Under the pieces are notes generated by a model that was given only the letters and a program-made list of their open reading frames with translations, was not told the origin of the DNA and made no database searches. 44,269 bases of DNA from Bryobacteraceae bacterium (lineage in GTDB: Bacteria; Acidobacteriota; Terriglobia; Bryobacterales; Bryobacteraceae), in the NCBI GenBank assembly GCA_025055455.1, contig JANWXD010000031.1, forward strand, positions 1-44,269, written 5' to 3'. How positions within the stretch are numbered: position 1 is the first letter of the stretch; the number at the start of each line of letters is the position of its first letter. The position numbers and the translations under genes are program-made. Shown here piece after piece: positions 26,572 to 35,014 of this stretch.

Positions 26572-26577
26572 ATTATA
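26572..26577 (-). promoter_or_regulatory. TATAAT hexamer before the membrane protein gene
   Basis: A perfect minus-strand TATAAT is separated from the TTG start by only 6 bases. No strong -35 is recognisable. If used, the transcript would begin at or very near the start codon. Confidence 0.4.
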
Positions 26578-26592
26578 ACCGCAGCCCCCGTC

Positions 26593-26598
26593 TACACT
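26593..26598 (+). promoter_or_regulatory. -10-like hexamer before glpD
   Basis: TACACT is 7 bases before the glpD ATG, and the region upstream already contains the divergent TATAAT. A leaderless transcript is possible; no -35 is evident. Confidence 0.3.
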
Positions 26599-26605
26599 GG
26601 AAGCG

Positions 26606-28054
26606 ATGGGGCCGGAGGACCGGCGCCGGAACATTGAACGACTGCGCACCGAAACGTTCGACGTTTTGATCCTGGGCGGCGGCATCAATGGCGCGGGGGT
26701 CGCCCGCGACCTGGTCCTGCGAGCCGAAGACGCGGGCCTTCCGCTGAGCGTGGCGCTGGTCGAGCAGCGGCAATTTGCCTCGGGCACCAGCGGCAAGAAC
26801 TCCCAGCTCATCCACGGCGGGCTGCGGTACCTGAAATATCTGGAGTTCGGCCTGGTGCGGGAGAGCTTGCGCGAGCGCCGCATCCTATTGCGCATGGCGC
26901 CCCATTTAGTCGAGCCGCTGCCCTTCCTGTTGCCCATGTACGGATGGGGCCGCCGCCTGTTTTATGAAGCCGGCTTGCGGCTGTACGATGCGCTGGCAGG
27001 CGAGGCGCGCATCGGCCAGCGCCGCAGCCTGTCGGCGGACGAAGTCGCGGTCCTCGAGCCGGCCCTCGCCCAGCGGGGCCTGTCCGGCGGCGCGATCTTC
27101 TACGACTGCCGGGTCCAGGCCGCGCGGTTCGTGCTGGAGAACGTCTTCGACGCAGCCCGCCATGGTGCCGTGGTGGCCAATTACATCCGAGCTGGGCAGC
27201 GCCAGCGCGACGGCGGCCTGTGGCGCGTGGCACTGACCGAAACGCTCACGGGTGAAGTCTTCGAGACCCGAGCCCGTTTCTTGGTGGACGCGCGCGGGCC
27301 GTGGGGAGAAACCGGACTGCGGCTGGTGCGGGGTTCCCATTTGGTCTTTCCGAAAATCACCTCGGGCGAGCGAGCGATCGCCCATTTCGACGCCCAGGGC
27401 CGGATCGTCTTCTTCATTCCGTGGGGTGCGCACCGCCAGCTCACGTTAGTCGGGACCACCGACGTGGACCACACCGCTGGCCCCGAACAAGTCTGGATCT
27501 CCGCCGCCGAGCGGGATTATTTGCTCGCCACGGTGCGCGCCGTCTTGCCGCAGGCGGCCGCGCTAGCGCCGGTGTCCGGATACAGCTCCCTGCGTCCCTT
27601 AGTGGCGGGGGGCGACGGATCGCCCACGACGGCCACGCGCGAGCACCGGATCTGGGCTTCGACCGAAGGTTTGATCCACATCGCCGGCGGCAAATACACC
27701 ACGTACCGGCTCATGAGCGAGCAAGCCGCCGACCTGGTCTGTCGCAGCGTGGCGCCGACTCTGGCGCGCCGGCACGTAACGGAGGATGCCCCTCTGCCGC
27801 CCCCGGCCGGACCGCGCATCGAAGACCTGCCAGTCCCGCAGCAAGCAGCACGGGCCGTCGGCTGCGAAATGGCCCAGCGGCTGGTGGACCTGTTGTTCGT
27901 CTCCACCTACGCCGGCTATGAGCGACAGTGGGATCCAGAGTCGCTGGAACCTTATGCGGCGGCCATGGCCGGGCTGCTGCAATGGGACGCACGCCGCCGG
28001 GAAGAGGAGATCACTCTGGCCTTGCGCCTGGCGGACTGGGGTCCCCGGCCATGA
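26606..28054 (+). CDS. glpD: Glycerol-3-phosphate dehydrogenase (FAD, GlpD-type)
   Basis: A 482-residue FAD-dependent enzyme that oxidises glycerol 3-phosphate to dihydroxyacetone phosphate, usually feeding electrons to quinone at the inner membrane. The N-terminus has FDVLILGGGINGAGVARD (dinucleotide loop at 24-31), then SGTSGKNSQLIHGGLRYLKYLEFGLV, which is the GlpD signature, FDAQGRIVFFIPW, TTDVD and IHIAGGKYTTYRLMSEQAAD. The C-terminal domain is shorter than in E. coli GlpD. ATG start with a -10-like hexamer 7 bases upstream. Its stop overlaps the start of the YihY gene by four bases. Confidence 0.93.
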   Translation: MGPEDRRRNIERLRTETFDVLILGGGINGAGVARDLVLRAEDAGLPLSVALVEQRQFASGTSGKNSQLIHGGLRYLKYLEFGLVRESLRERRILLRMAPHLVEPLPFLLPMYGWGRRLFYEAGLRLYDALAGEARIGQRRSLSADEVAVLEPALAQRGLSGGAIFYDCRVQAARFVLENVFDAARHGAVVANYIRAGQRQRDGGLWRVALTETLTGEVFETRARFLVDARGPWGETGLRLVRGSHLVFPKITSGERAIAHFDAQGRIVFFIPWGAHRQLTLVGTTDVDHTAGPEQVWISAAERDYLLATVRAVLPQAAALAPVSGYSSLRPLVAGGDGSPTTATREHRIWASTEGLIHIAGGKYTTYRLMSEQAADLVCRSVAPTLARRHVTEDAPLPPPAGPRIEDLPVPQQAARAVGCEMAQRLVDLLFVSTYAGYERQWDPESLEPYAAAMAGLLQWDARRREEEITLALRLADWGPRP

Positions 28055-28938
28055 GGCCGCGCGAGTTCGGGGCGCTGTTGCGCTTGTGCGGGGTGCGCGC
28101 CTGGCGCCACAATTGCCTCGGCGTGGCCAAGAGTGCGGCGTATTCGGCACTGCTCGCATTCTTTCCGTTGTTAACCGCCACGGCAGCGTTGCTGGTTCAG
28201 ATCCGCGCCGAGCCGGTCACCCGGGTCGTAGCGCGCGCGCTCGCCCGTGCCCTGCCCCCCGGCACCGAGGGCTTGGCGCTCGAATACTTCCGTGCGCACG
28301 GCCAACGCCCTCACGAGTTGCTCGTGGTCGCTTCCCTGGTCTCGGTCTGGGCGGCGTCGCGCGTGATGACCAGCTTGATGGAGGGCTTCGACGCCGCCTA
28401 CGAAGCGGCGGCACAGCGCCCGTTCCTCCGGCAGCAAGCCGTCGCCATCCTCTTAGTTTTTGCCAGCGCCGTGCCCGCAGTGTTGGCCTCCGTGGTGATT
28501 CTGCTCGGTACGCGAACCGAGCGGGCGGTGATCGCCTGGCTGGGCTTCCTACCAGCGGGTCGGCTGTTCGAGCACTGGGTGGCGTGGGCCGGGACGGCCT
28601 TGCGGTACGCCGTGGCCTTCGGCACCACGGTAGTCGTCACCGCGCTCCTGTACAAACTAGGACCGAACCGCCCCCAGCAGTGGCGCTACGTCTGGCCCGG
28701 GGCCGTGCTGGCCACCCTGCTGTGGCTGGCCGCAACCTTGGCCTTTTCCTGGTACGTGCGCAACATGGCTGAGTACAACATCCTTTACGGCTCCATTGGC
28801 GCCGTCATCGCCCTATTGATCTGGATGTACGTGCTGGCCGTGGTGGCGCTCGTCGGCTGCGAGTTCAACGCCGCCTACGAACAGTTGGCGAAACGCGCGA
28901 CGCTGGCGAGTGCCGCAGGCCACCGCGGCCGGACCTGA
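28051..28938 (+). CDS. YihY/UPF0761-family inner membrane protein
   Basis: A 295-residue membrane protein of the YihY (BrkB-like) family with about six transmembrane segments. Characteristic pieces are AAYSALLAFFPLLTATAALL near the N-terminus, YKLGPNRPQQWRYVWPGAVLATLLWL, and NILYGSIGAVIALLIWMYVLAVVALVGCEFNAAYE at the C-terminus. The biochemical role of this family is not settled. The ATG overlaps the glpD stop (ATGA), so the two are coupled. A second, clearly diverged YihY protein lies at 40691-41626. Confidence 0.9.
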   Translation: MRPREFGALLRLCGVRAWRHNCLGVAKSAAYSALLAFFPLLTATAALLVQIRAEPVTRVVARALARALPPGTEGLALEYFRAHGQRPHELLVVASLVSVWAASRVMTSLMEGFDAAYEAAAQRPFLRQQAVAILLVFASAVPAVLASVVILLGTRTERAVIAWLGFLPAGRLFEHWVAWAGTALRYAVAFGTTVVVTALLYKLGPNRPQQWRYVWPGAVLATLLWLAATLAFSWYVRNMAEYNILYGSIGAVIALLIWMYVLAVVALVGCEFNAAYEQLAKRATLASAAGHRGRT

Positions 28939-28994
28939 TCCGTCACCCACCCGCGCTGAGTCGCCCCCTGCGAGTTTTGCCCGCTCCCCGGCAC

Positions 28995-29000
28995 TACTCT
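28995..29000 (+). promoter_or_regulatory. -10-like hexamer before the NfrB-like gene
   Basis: TACTCT is separated from the GTG at 29007 by 6 bases. This spacing recurs at several genes in the window and supports that start over the upstream TTG. No -35 is evident. Confidence 0.3.
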
Positions 29001-29006
29001 GTTGAG

Positions 29007-30653
29007 GTGCCTGTTAGCCTGCTGACGTGGCTGGACGGCGTCGTCGCTGCGCTGTTGCCGCCGCTGGCGATCTTTCTCATCCTCAGCGGGCTGGACGATT
29101 TGTTTCTTGACTTGGCGCTGTTGCGCCTTCGGCGGCGCCTGCAACTGCCCTATTCCGGGGGAGAAGACCCACCCGAAAAGCGCACCGCCATCTTCATTCC
29201 CCTCTGGAGGGAACACCGGGTCGTGGAAGGGATGCTCGCCCACAACCTGGCGGCGATCCGATACGGAAGCTATGACGTCTTCCTGGGCACATATCCCAAC
29301 GACGAGCCGACGCTCGAGGCCGCACGGCGAGCGGAGCAGCGCTATGGCAATGTTCACCTCGCCGTTTGTCCTCATGACGGGCCCACCTCCAAAGCGGACT
29401 GCCTCAACTGGATCTATCAGCACATGCTCCTGTTCGAGGAACAGCAGGGCGTTCGGTTCGAACTCGTGGTCACCCACGACGCCGAGGATATCATCCATCC
29501 GGACACGCTCCGTTGGATCAACCGCTACAGCCAGGCCTACGACATGGTCCAGATCCCGGTGCTGCCTTTGCCCACGCCCGTGCACCAGCTGACGCACGGC
29601 GTGTATTGTGACGAATTCGCCGAGTATCAGACGAAAGATGTTCCGTTGCGCACGGTGCTCGGCGGCTTCCTCCCCTCTAACGGCGTCGGTACCGGATACA
29701 GCCGCCGGGCACTCGAGGCGCTGGCCGAAAGCGGCGCCAACCGGGTCTTCGAACCTGACTGCCTCACGGAAGACTACGAAAACGGCTACCGCCTCCACAA
29801 GCTGGGATTTCGCCAGCTCTTCGTCGCTTGGCATTTCTCTGATGGCCAGCCCGTGGCCACCCGGGAGTACTTCCCCCAACGCTTCCGGCAGGCGGTGCGG
29901 CAGCGGACGCGGTGGATCCTGGGGATTGCGTTGCAAAGCTGGCAGCGGCATGGCTGGGGGGGCCGGTTCGGCGAACGCTACTGGTTCTGGCGGGACCGCA
30001 AGGGCTTGATCGGCAACCCCGTGAGTCTGCTGAGCAACATCCTCTTCTTCTACGGCGCGGTCACGTGGTGCGCCAGCTATTGGAGCGGGCGTCCTTGGGG
30101 TCTTGCCGAGGCTGCCGGCTCACGCTTCAGCCTGTGGCTGGCCGTGGCGCTGTCGTTGACCGCGGTGCGCACGGCGCTGCGCATGAGGTCTGTAGCCCGA
30201 TTCTACGGATGGGCCTTCGCCCTCGGGACGCCGGTGCGGACGGTATGGGCCAACTGGCTGAACACCGTGGCGACCTTCGGGGCCCTGAGCCGCTACGCGG
30301 TGGCCCGACTGCGCAACCGCCCCTTGGTATGGGTAAAGACCGAACACTCCTATCCCACACGCGAGGCCCTCGTGGCGATGCGTTTGATCACGGCCGATGA
30401 GTTGCGGCAACGGGTGGAGCACGTCGAGCCGGAACGCGTCCGCCGCGAGGTGGCGCGCGCCTTGCCGGCCCGCGTGGTGCGCCAGTGGCGCGTGCTGCCC
30501 TTCAAAGTGGAAAACGGCGCACTGCTGGTGGCCACTCCCGAGGTCCCGCCGCCGGCCTTGCGGGAGGGACTGCGGTCGTTCACGCGCCTGGAGATCCGGT
30601 TCCACTTGGTCAGCGCCGAGAACTACGAAGAACTGGTCCGCCGGTTGCTATAA
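29007..30653 (+). CDS. NfrB-like inner-membrane family 2 glycosyltransferase
   Basis: A 548-residue membrane glycosyltransferase resembling the NfrB (phage N4 receptor B) family. It has N-terminal membrane segments (LLPPLAIFLILSGL), a GT2 catalytic domain with IFIPLWREHRVVEGM, GTYPNDEPT, THDAEDIIHP (DxD region), PSNGVGTGYSRRAL, LTEDYENGYRLHKLGF and the QRTRW product-handling motif, then further helices. The last 110 residues look like a GspE-N/MshEN-type domain, in NfrB tied to cyclic-di-GMP control, but here the nucleotide-binding residues look poorly conserved. I chose GTG 29007 because TACTCT ends 6 bases before it; TTG 28977 is the alternative. No nfrA partner is in the window. Confidence 0.82.
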   Translation: MPVSLLTWLDGVVAALLPPLAIFLILSGLDDLFLDLALLRLRRRLQLPYSGGEDPPEKRTAIFIPLWREHRVVEGMLAHNLAAIRYGSYDVFLGTYPNDEPTLEAARRAEQRYGNVHLAVCPHDGPTSKADCLNWIYQHMLLFEEQQGVRFELVVTHDAEDIIHPDTLRWINRYSQAYDMVQIPVLPLPTPVHQLTHGVYCDEFAEYQTKDVPLRTVLGGFLPSNGVGTGYSRRALEALAESGANRVFEPDCLTEDYENGYRLHKLGFRQLFVAWHFSDGQPVATREYFPQRFRQAVRQRTRWILGIALQSWQRHGWGGRFGERYWFWRDRKGLIGNPVSLLSNILFFYGAVTWCASYWSGRPWGLAEAAGSRFSLWLAVALSLTAVRTALRMRSVARFYGWAFALGTPVRTVWANWLNTVATFGALSRYAVARLRNRPLVWVKTEHSYPTREALVAMRLITADELRQRVEHVEPERVRREVARALPARVVRQWRVLPFKVENGALLVATPEVPPPALREGLRSFTRLEIRFHLVSAENYEELVRRLL

Positions 30654-30683
30654 CGGTTGCCTTCCGGCGGTGAGCGAGCGCGC

Positions 30684-30689
30684 TACAAT
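30684..30689 (+). promoter_or_regulatory. -10-like hexamer before araD
   Basis: TACAAT lies 14 bases before the araD ATG and could start the araD-ankyrin-kinase-regulator transcript with a leader of only a few bases. No -35 is clear. Confidence 0.3.
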
Positions 30690-30703
30690 GAGCTTCGATT
30701 CCC

Positions 30704-31402
30704 ATGCTGGTGCGCCACCTCCGCGAAGAAGTCCTCGAAGCCAACCTCGAGCTCATCCGCCGCGGCCTGGTGATCTACACCTTCGGCAACGCCAGCGGCA
30801 TTGACCGGGATCTGGGTTTGGTGGTCATCAAGCCGAGCGGTGTGCCGTTCGACGAACTGGTTCCCGAAAACCTTGTCGTGGCGGATCTTCAGGGACGGGT
30901 CTTGGAAGGCGACCTGCGGCCCTCCTCGGATTTGCCGACCCATCTAGCTCTATACCGGGCGTTCCCGAGCATCGGCGGTGTCGTGCACACCCACTCGCGA
31001 TACGCCACAGCTTGGGCGCAAGCCTGCCGGGAGATCCCCTGTTTGGGAACTACGCACGCCGATTACTTTCACGGGGCCGTACCTGTGACGGAGCCGCTTA
31101 CGGCGGAGGAGATCGAAGCCGATTATGAGCGTCACACCGGGGAGGTGATCGTCCGGCGGTTCGCGAATGCCGATCCGCTCGAGATGCCAGCGGTGCTCGT
31201 GGCCGGACATGGTCCGTTCTGCTGGGGAAAGTCCCCGCGCGAGGCGGCCGAGCACGCCGTGCTTCTCGAAGAGGTGGCGGCACTGGCCTACTTCACCGTG
31301 GCTCTCGATCCGGCCGCTGTTCCCATCCCCGCGGCGCTGCGCGACAAGCACTTCTACCGCAAGCACGGAGCCGCGGCCTATTACGGGCAACCGCCCCGAT
31401 GA
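30704..31402 (+). CDS. araD: AraD-like L-ribulose-5-phosphate 4-epimerase / class II aldolase
   Basis: A 232-residue zinc-dependent class II aldolase-fold enzyme. AraD interconverts L-ribulose 5-phosphate and D-xylulose 5-phosphate in L-arabinose use. The family motifs are in order: GNASGID, KPSGVPFDEL, PSSDLPTH, the metal ligands in VVHTHSRYATAWAQA, CLGTTHADYFHG and AGHGPFCWG. The length and the GTTHAD block match AraD better than fuculose or rhamnulose aldolases. No other arabinose genes are adjacent, so its pathway is not shown by context. ATG start, without a Shine-Dalgarno; TACAAT ends 14 bases upstream. Its stop overlaps the ankyrin gene start (ATGA). Confidence 0.9.
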   Translation: MLVRHLREEVLEANLELIRRGLVIYTFGNASGIDRDLGLVVIKPSGVPFDELVPENLVVADLQGRVLEGDLRPSSDLPTHLALYRAFPSIGGVVHTHSRYATAWAQACREIPCLGTTHADYFHGAVPVTEPLTAEEIEADYERHTGEVIVRRFANADPLEMPAVLVAGHGPFCWGKSPREAAEHAVLLEEVAALAYFTVALDPAAVPIPAALRDKHFYRKHGAAAYYGQPPR

Positions 31403-32670
31403 AGGTCGCTTTCCGGCCGGTTGGCCCCCGGCTTCCTCGGGCGCTACTGGTCCTGGCGATCAGTTGCCGCCTTTCGGGCGAGGACGCCGATGCGCTCCAC
31501 CGGGCGGCGCGAGCCGGCGACCTGGAGCGGCTCCGTGCGCTGCTGGCCGCGGGCGCCGACGTGAACGCCCGAAATCCGCTCGGGGCCACGCCGCTTCACG
31601 ACGCTGCCTGGAGCGGCAACACGCGTGTGGCAGAATTGCTGCTGGCCAGCGGTGCCGACGTCAACGCCCGACACGCGGAGGCGGGTTCCACTCCCCTGCA
31701 CTATGCGGTGCTGACCAACCGGATCGAAACGGTGGCCCTGCTGCTGGGGCGGGGCGCCGACGTCACGGCGCGGCAAAGAGGAGGCGCCACGCCGCTGCAC
31801 CTTGCGGCGGGCCGCGGCTATGTCGAAGTCGTCCGCCTGTTGCTCGACCACGGCAGCCCGCTCGACGCGAAAGACTCCGCCGGCGCCACGCCGCTTGACG
31901 AGGCCGCTTGGCGGGGTCAAACGGAAGTCGTCCAGCTGTTGGTGGCGCGCGGGGCCGATGTGCGGCTCCGGAACCGGCAGACCGGGGCCACCCCGTTGCA
32001 CCACGCCGCCGCCAAGGGTCACAGCGACGTCGTGGCGTTGCTGATGGCCGCCGGCGCCGACGTTCATGCCCGCGACCATGCGGGAGCCACGCCGCTCGAC
32101 GAAGCGCTGCGTCACCGGCACTACCGCGCCGCCGAAGTGCTGCTGGGCGGGCAGCCCTCCCTGCGCGGTATGGCGGCTCAGGAACTGCTCGCACAAGCGG
32201 TACTGCGCGGGGACGTGGATCTGGCCCGATTGCTGCTCGACAAAGGGGCCGAGGTGACCGCCCCGACAGCCACCGGCTCGACGCTGCTGCATGAGGCGGC
32301 CCTGAAGGGCCACCGGGATATGGTGCGGCTCCTGATCGAGAAAGGCGCACGCGTGGACGCGCGCAGTGCTGAGGGCGCAACGCCGCTCCACGACGCGGCG
32401 GTGGGCGGGCACACGGAGGTGATCGGCCTGCTGCTGGATGCGGGCGCCGACATCGAGGCGCGCCTGGAGGCCTCCGGGGCCACGCCGCTGTTTTTGGCGG
32501 CCTCCTGGGGCCGCGCCCCGGCGGTCGAGGTACTGCTGCGGCGGGGCGCCAACCCCGATGCCAAGACCAAGGACGGTCGTACCGCCATGGATGCGGCCCT
32601 CGAAGGGGGCCACCAAGAAGCGGCGGAATTGTTGCGGCGCGCTAAAGCCGTTCAACCTACAGCCCGATAA
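31399..32670 (+). CDS. Exported ankyrin-repeat protein
   Basis: A 423-residue protein made of about eleven ankyrin repeats (roughly 30-415), each with the TPLH/TPLD and LLL--GADV consensus. The repeat near residues 245-265 (SLRGMAAQELLAQAV) is degenerate and may mark two repeat blocks. Residues 1-22 form an export signal, and C23 (LAISC) could be a lipobox cysteine, although alanine at -3 is not ideal. Ankyrin proteins act by binding partners; there is no catalytic domain. The ATG overlaps the araD stop, and a histidine kinase gene begins 9 bases after its stop, so it may work with that sensory pair. Confidence 0.9.
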   Translation: MKVAFRPVGPRLPRALLVLAISCRLSGEDADALHRAARAGDLERLRALLAAGADVNARNPLGATPLHDAAWSGNTRVAELLLASGADVNARHAEAGSTPLHYAVLTNRIETVALLLGRGADVTARQRGGATPLHLAAGRGYVEVVRLLLDHGSPLDAKDSAGATPLDEAAWRGQTEVVQLLVARGADVRLRNRQTGATPLHHAAAKGHSDVVALLMAAGADVHARDHAGATPLDEALRHRHYRAAEVLLGGQPSLRGMAAQELLAQAVLRGDVDLARLLLDKGAEVTAPTATGSTLLHEAALKGHRDMVRLLIEKGARVDARSAEGATPLHDAAVGGHTEVIGLLLDAGADIEARLEASGATPLFLAASWGRAPAVEVLLRRGANPDAKTKDGRTAMDAALEGGHQEAAELLRRAKAVQPTAR

Positions 32671-32679
32671 CCACAACGG

Positions 32680-34344
32680 GTGACGATCGAGCACGGCCCC
32701 GCTCTGGCCGCGGCCGCCGTGGTGCTCCGCAGCCGGCTCGGGACGCAGCTACCCCGGATCGCCAGGCTGCTTGAGCCGCGCGCCTCCTGGCTGCAACAGA
32801 GATTCCTCCGCTTTTTGCGCCGATCCGGCTACGACGCGCGCCAGTGTAAAGCGCTCGCCGCCATCACACCCGGGGCGTTGGCGCCCTTGTTGCGCCGTCC
32901 GCACTCGCGAGCGTGGCTGGAACCCGTCGAGTACCACGCACGGCGTCTGGCCAAACTGAACGTGCCTCCCGAGCGGGTCCTGGAGGCGCTCAGCGAGTAC
33001 GACCGGCTGCTGGCCAAGCGACTGGAGGCCGACCAGCTCAAGCCAGATACGGAGCTGGCTTGGGCGCTCGACCAGCTTCGGCTGCGTGTCGCCCTCGCGC
33101 TGAATGATTGCTATTACCGGGTTCGGGAAGCGGAGGCGGCGGCGTATCAGGAGTTGTTTCGCGCGGAGCTGGAGTCCGGAAACTTCCGCGACCTCGTGGC
33201 CCGCCTGCTCGACATCCTGCGGCGCTCCTGTCAGGCGCGGGTAGGGGCGTTCTTCAGCTTGGATGCAGTGGGTCGCCGTTGGCGCCTGGAGGCCCGCGCG
33301 GGCATACGGCTGCGAGCGGTGGCTAAAGCGCTGGAACTGCCCGCTCCGAAACGCGATCAACAGCGCTTGTCCCGACCCGTGTGCGGATTGCGCACGCGGC
33401 GGGGATCCTGGCCCGCGCTGGATCCCGCCTGGCGTCGCTACGCCACCTGTTGGTCGGTCCCGGTTCTCACGGGCCAGGGATTGGCGGGCGTGTTTCAATT
33501 CGCGTTTCCCCGCCCCTACGAATGGCTCCCCCGGGAACTGGAATTGCTGATGGCGGCCGCCGAGCGCTGCTGGCTGGCGATGGAAAAAGCAAGGCTCCTC
33601 GAGCACTTGGCGGCCCGAGAGGAGCAAGTGCGGCGGCTGGCGGAGCACATGATGGAGGTCGAAGAGCGGGAGCGGCGCCGCATCAGCGCGGAGTTGCACG
33701 ACGAAGCCGGCCAGTCCCTGCTGTGTGTGCGACTCCAACTAGAGATGCTGGAGCGGAAATTGTCGGAAAGCCCGGCCGAACTTCGCGCCGGGCTGGTGGA
33801 AGCCCGCGCGCTGACCGAACGGACGATCCTCGAGATGCGGCGGCTCATCGCGGACCTGAGTCCGGCCCTGCTCGAACAATTTGGGCTGGCCGCGGCGTTG
33901 AAGCAGTTGGTGGCGCGATTTCGCCGGATTTGCCCCACCAAGGTGAGTCTGCGCCTCAGCCGGCTGAACCGTCTACCGGGCCGCCTGGAACGTCTGGTCT
34001 ACCGCCTGGTTCAAGAATGCCTGAACAACGTGGCCCGGCACTCCCAAGCGCGCCACGTAAACCTCCGCGTGGTCGTTGCCGATAAACACTTAGTGGTGCA
34101 CGTCGAGGACGACGGTGTCGGTTTTGACGTGAAGACGGCGCTGGCCAAACGGGACTCGTTCGGCTTGGCAGGAATGCGGGAACGGGTGACGTGGCACGGC
34201 GGTCGCTTCCACGTCGAGAGCCGGCCGGGTCGCGGCTGCAAGATCCGCATCGAGCTTCCGCGAGAGATCGGCCCCGACCCGGCCGCCGCAACAGGGACGA
34301 GAAAACGGTGTTATGGCCAAGATACGAGTGCTGCTGGCAGATGA
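32680..34344 (+). CDS. NarL-type sensor histidine kinase with unassigned N-terminal domain and GAF-like domain
   Basis: A 554-residue cytoplasmic kinase. Residues 1-160 are helical, rich in leucine and arginine, and unassigned; H86 in EYHARRLAKLNVPPERVL loosely recalls the proximal histidine region of globin-type sensors. A GAF-like domain spans about 165-300. The HisKA_3 helix has H340 in ISAELHDEAGQSLL, and the HATPase_c domain has the N-box QECLNNVARHSQA and VEDDGVGFD. This kinase type pairs with NarL/FixJ regulators, and such a regulator overlaps its last 32 bases. GTG start without a Shine-Dalgarno, 9 bases after the ankyrin gene, so coupling is likely. Confidence 0.9.
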   Translation: MTIEHGPALAAAAVVLRSRLGTQLPRIARLLEPRASWLQQRFLRFLRRSGYDARQCKALAAITPGALAPLLRRPHSRAWLEPVEYHARRLAKLNVPPERVLEALSEYDRLLAKRLEADQLKPDTELAWALDQLRLRVALALNDCYYRVREAEAAAYQELFRAELESGNFRDLVARLLDILRRSCQARVGAFFSLDAVGRRWRLEARAGIRLRAVAKALELPAPKRDQQRLSRPVCGLRTRRGSWPALDPAWRRYATCWSVPVLTGQGLAGVFQFAFPRPYEWLPRELELLMAAAERCWLAMEKARLLEHLAAREEQVRRLAEHMMEVEERERRRISAELHDEAGQSLLCVRLQLEMLERKLSESPAELRAGLVEARALTERTILEMRRLIADLSPALLEQFGLAAALKQLVARFRRICPTKVSLRLSRLNRLPGRLERLVYRLVQECLNNVARHSQARHVNLRVVVADKHLVVHVEDDGVGFDVKTALAKRDSFGLAGMRERVTWHGGRFHVESRPGRGCKIRIELPREIGPDPAAATGTRKRCYGQDTSAAGR

Positions 34345-34978
34345 CCACACGCTGTTCCGCCAGGGCGTCCGCACCTTGGTGGCGGCGGAACCAGACATGG
34401 AGGTGGTGGGTGAAGCCTCGAACGGCGCCGAAGCGGCCGCCAAGGCCGCCGAGCTGCGCCCGGACGTGGTGCTGCTCGACATCAGTATGCCCGGGCCGAG
34501 CAGTTTCGAAACCGCCCGCCAGATCCGCCGCCAGCGTCCCGAAACCAAGGTGCTGTTCCTGACCATGTACGACGATGAGGACTATCTGCTCGAAGGCATG
34601 GAGGTCGGCGCCAATGGCTACGTGCTCAAAGACAGCCCCGCCAGCCAGCTCATTACCGCCATTCGCGACGTCCACCGCGGCGGCAGCTACTTGAGCCCGC
34701 GCATGCTCGGGCAGTTGGTCGACGATTTCCGCTCGCGCATCCGTGCCGCCGACCATCAACCCCGGCTGGCGACCCTGACGCCGCGCGAAAAAGAGGTCCT
34801 CAAGATGCTGGCAGAAGGCAACTCCGTCAAGGAAGTCGCCTCCTTGTTGAACCTCAGCGTCAAGACCGTCGAGGCGCACAAGTTCAACCTAATGCGCAAG
34901 CTCGATATCCACAACAAAGCCCAGCTCGTGCAGTACGCCATCCAGAAAAAAATCATCAAGCTGCCCATGATGGCCTGA
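34313..34978 (+). CDS. NarL/FixJ-family response regulator
   Basis: A 221-residue two-domain regulator. The receiver has the acidic pair D10-D11, the phosphorylation site D56 (VVLLDISMPG), T84 and K106. The C-terminal LuxR-type helix-turn-helix reads LTPREKEVLKMLAEG, VKEVASLLNLSVKTVEAHKFN and ends with the long helix QLVQYAIQKKII. It is expected to bind DNA after phosphorylation by the upstream kinase, whose gene it overlaps by 32 bases. Targets are unknown; the araD-ankyrin genes are obvious candidates. ATG start. Confidence 0.95.
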   Translation: MAKIRVLLADDHTLFRQGVRTLVAAEPDMEVVGEASNGAEAAAKAAELRPDVVLLDISMPGPSSFETARQIRRQRPETKVLFLTMYDDEDYLLEGMEVGANGYVLKDSPASQLITAIRDVHRGGSYLSPRMLGQLVDDFRSRIRAADHQPRLATLTPREKEVLKMLAEGNSVKEVASLLNLSVKTVEAHKFNLMRKLDIHNKAQLVQYAIQKKIIKLPMMA

Positions 34979-35002
34979 CCCGTCCCGCCGCCGCCGGCAG
35001 GG

Positions 35003-35008
35003 TAGAAT
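35003..35008 (+). promoter_or_regulatory. -10-like TAGAAT before the first TIM-barrel gene
   Basis: TAGAAT is 6 bases before the GTG at 35015. A transcript from it would be leaderless or nearly so. No -35 is recognisable. Confidence 0.35.
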
Positions 35009-35014
35009 CGGGGA

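Noticed and set aside
31444-32694. 416-codon minus-strand frame opposite the ankyrin gene
   Set aside because: It reflects the repeated ankyrin codons read backwards; the plus strand has clear ankyrin repeats.
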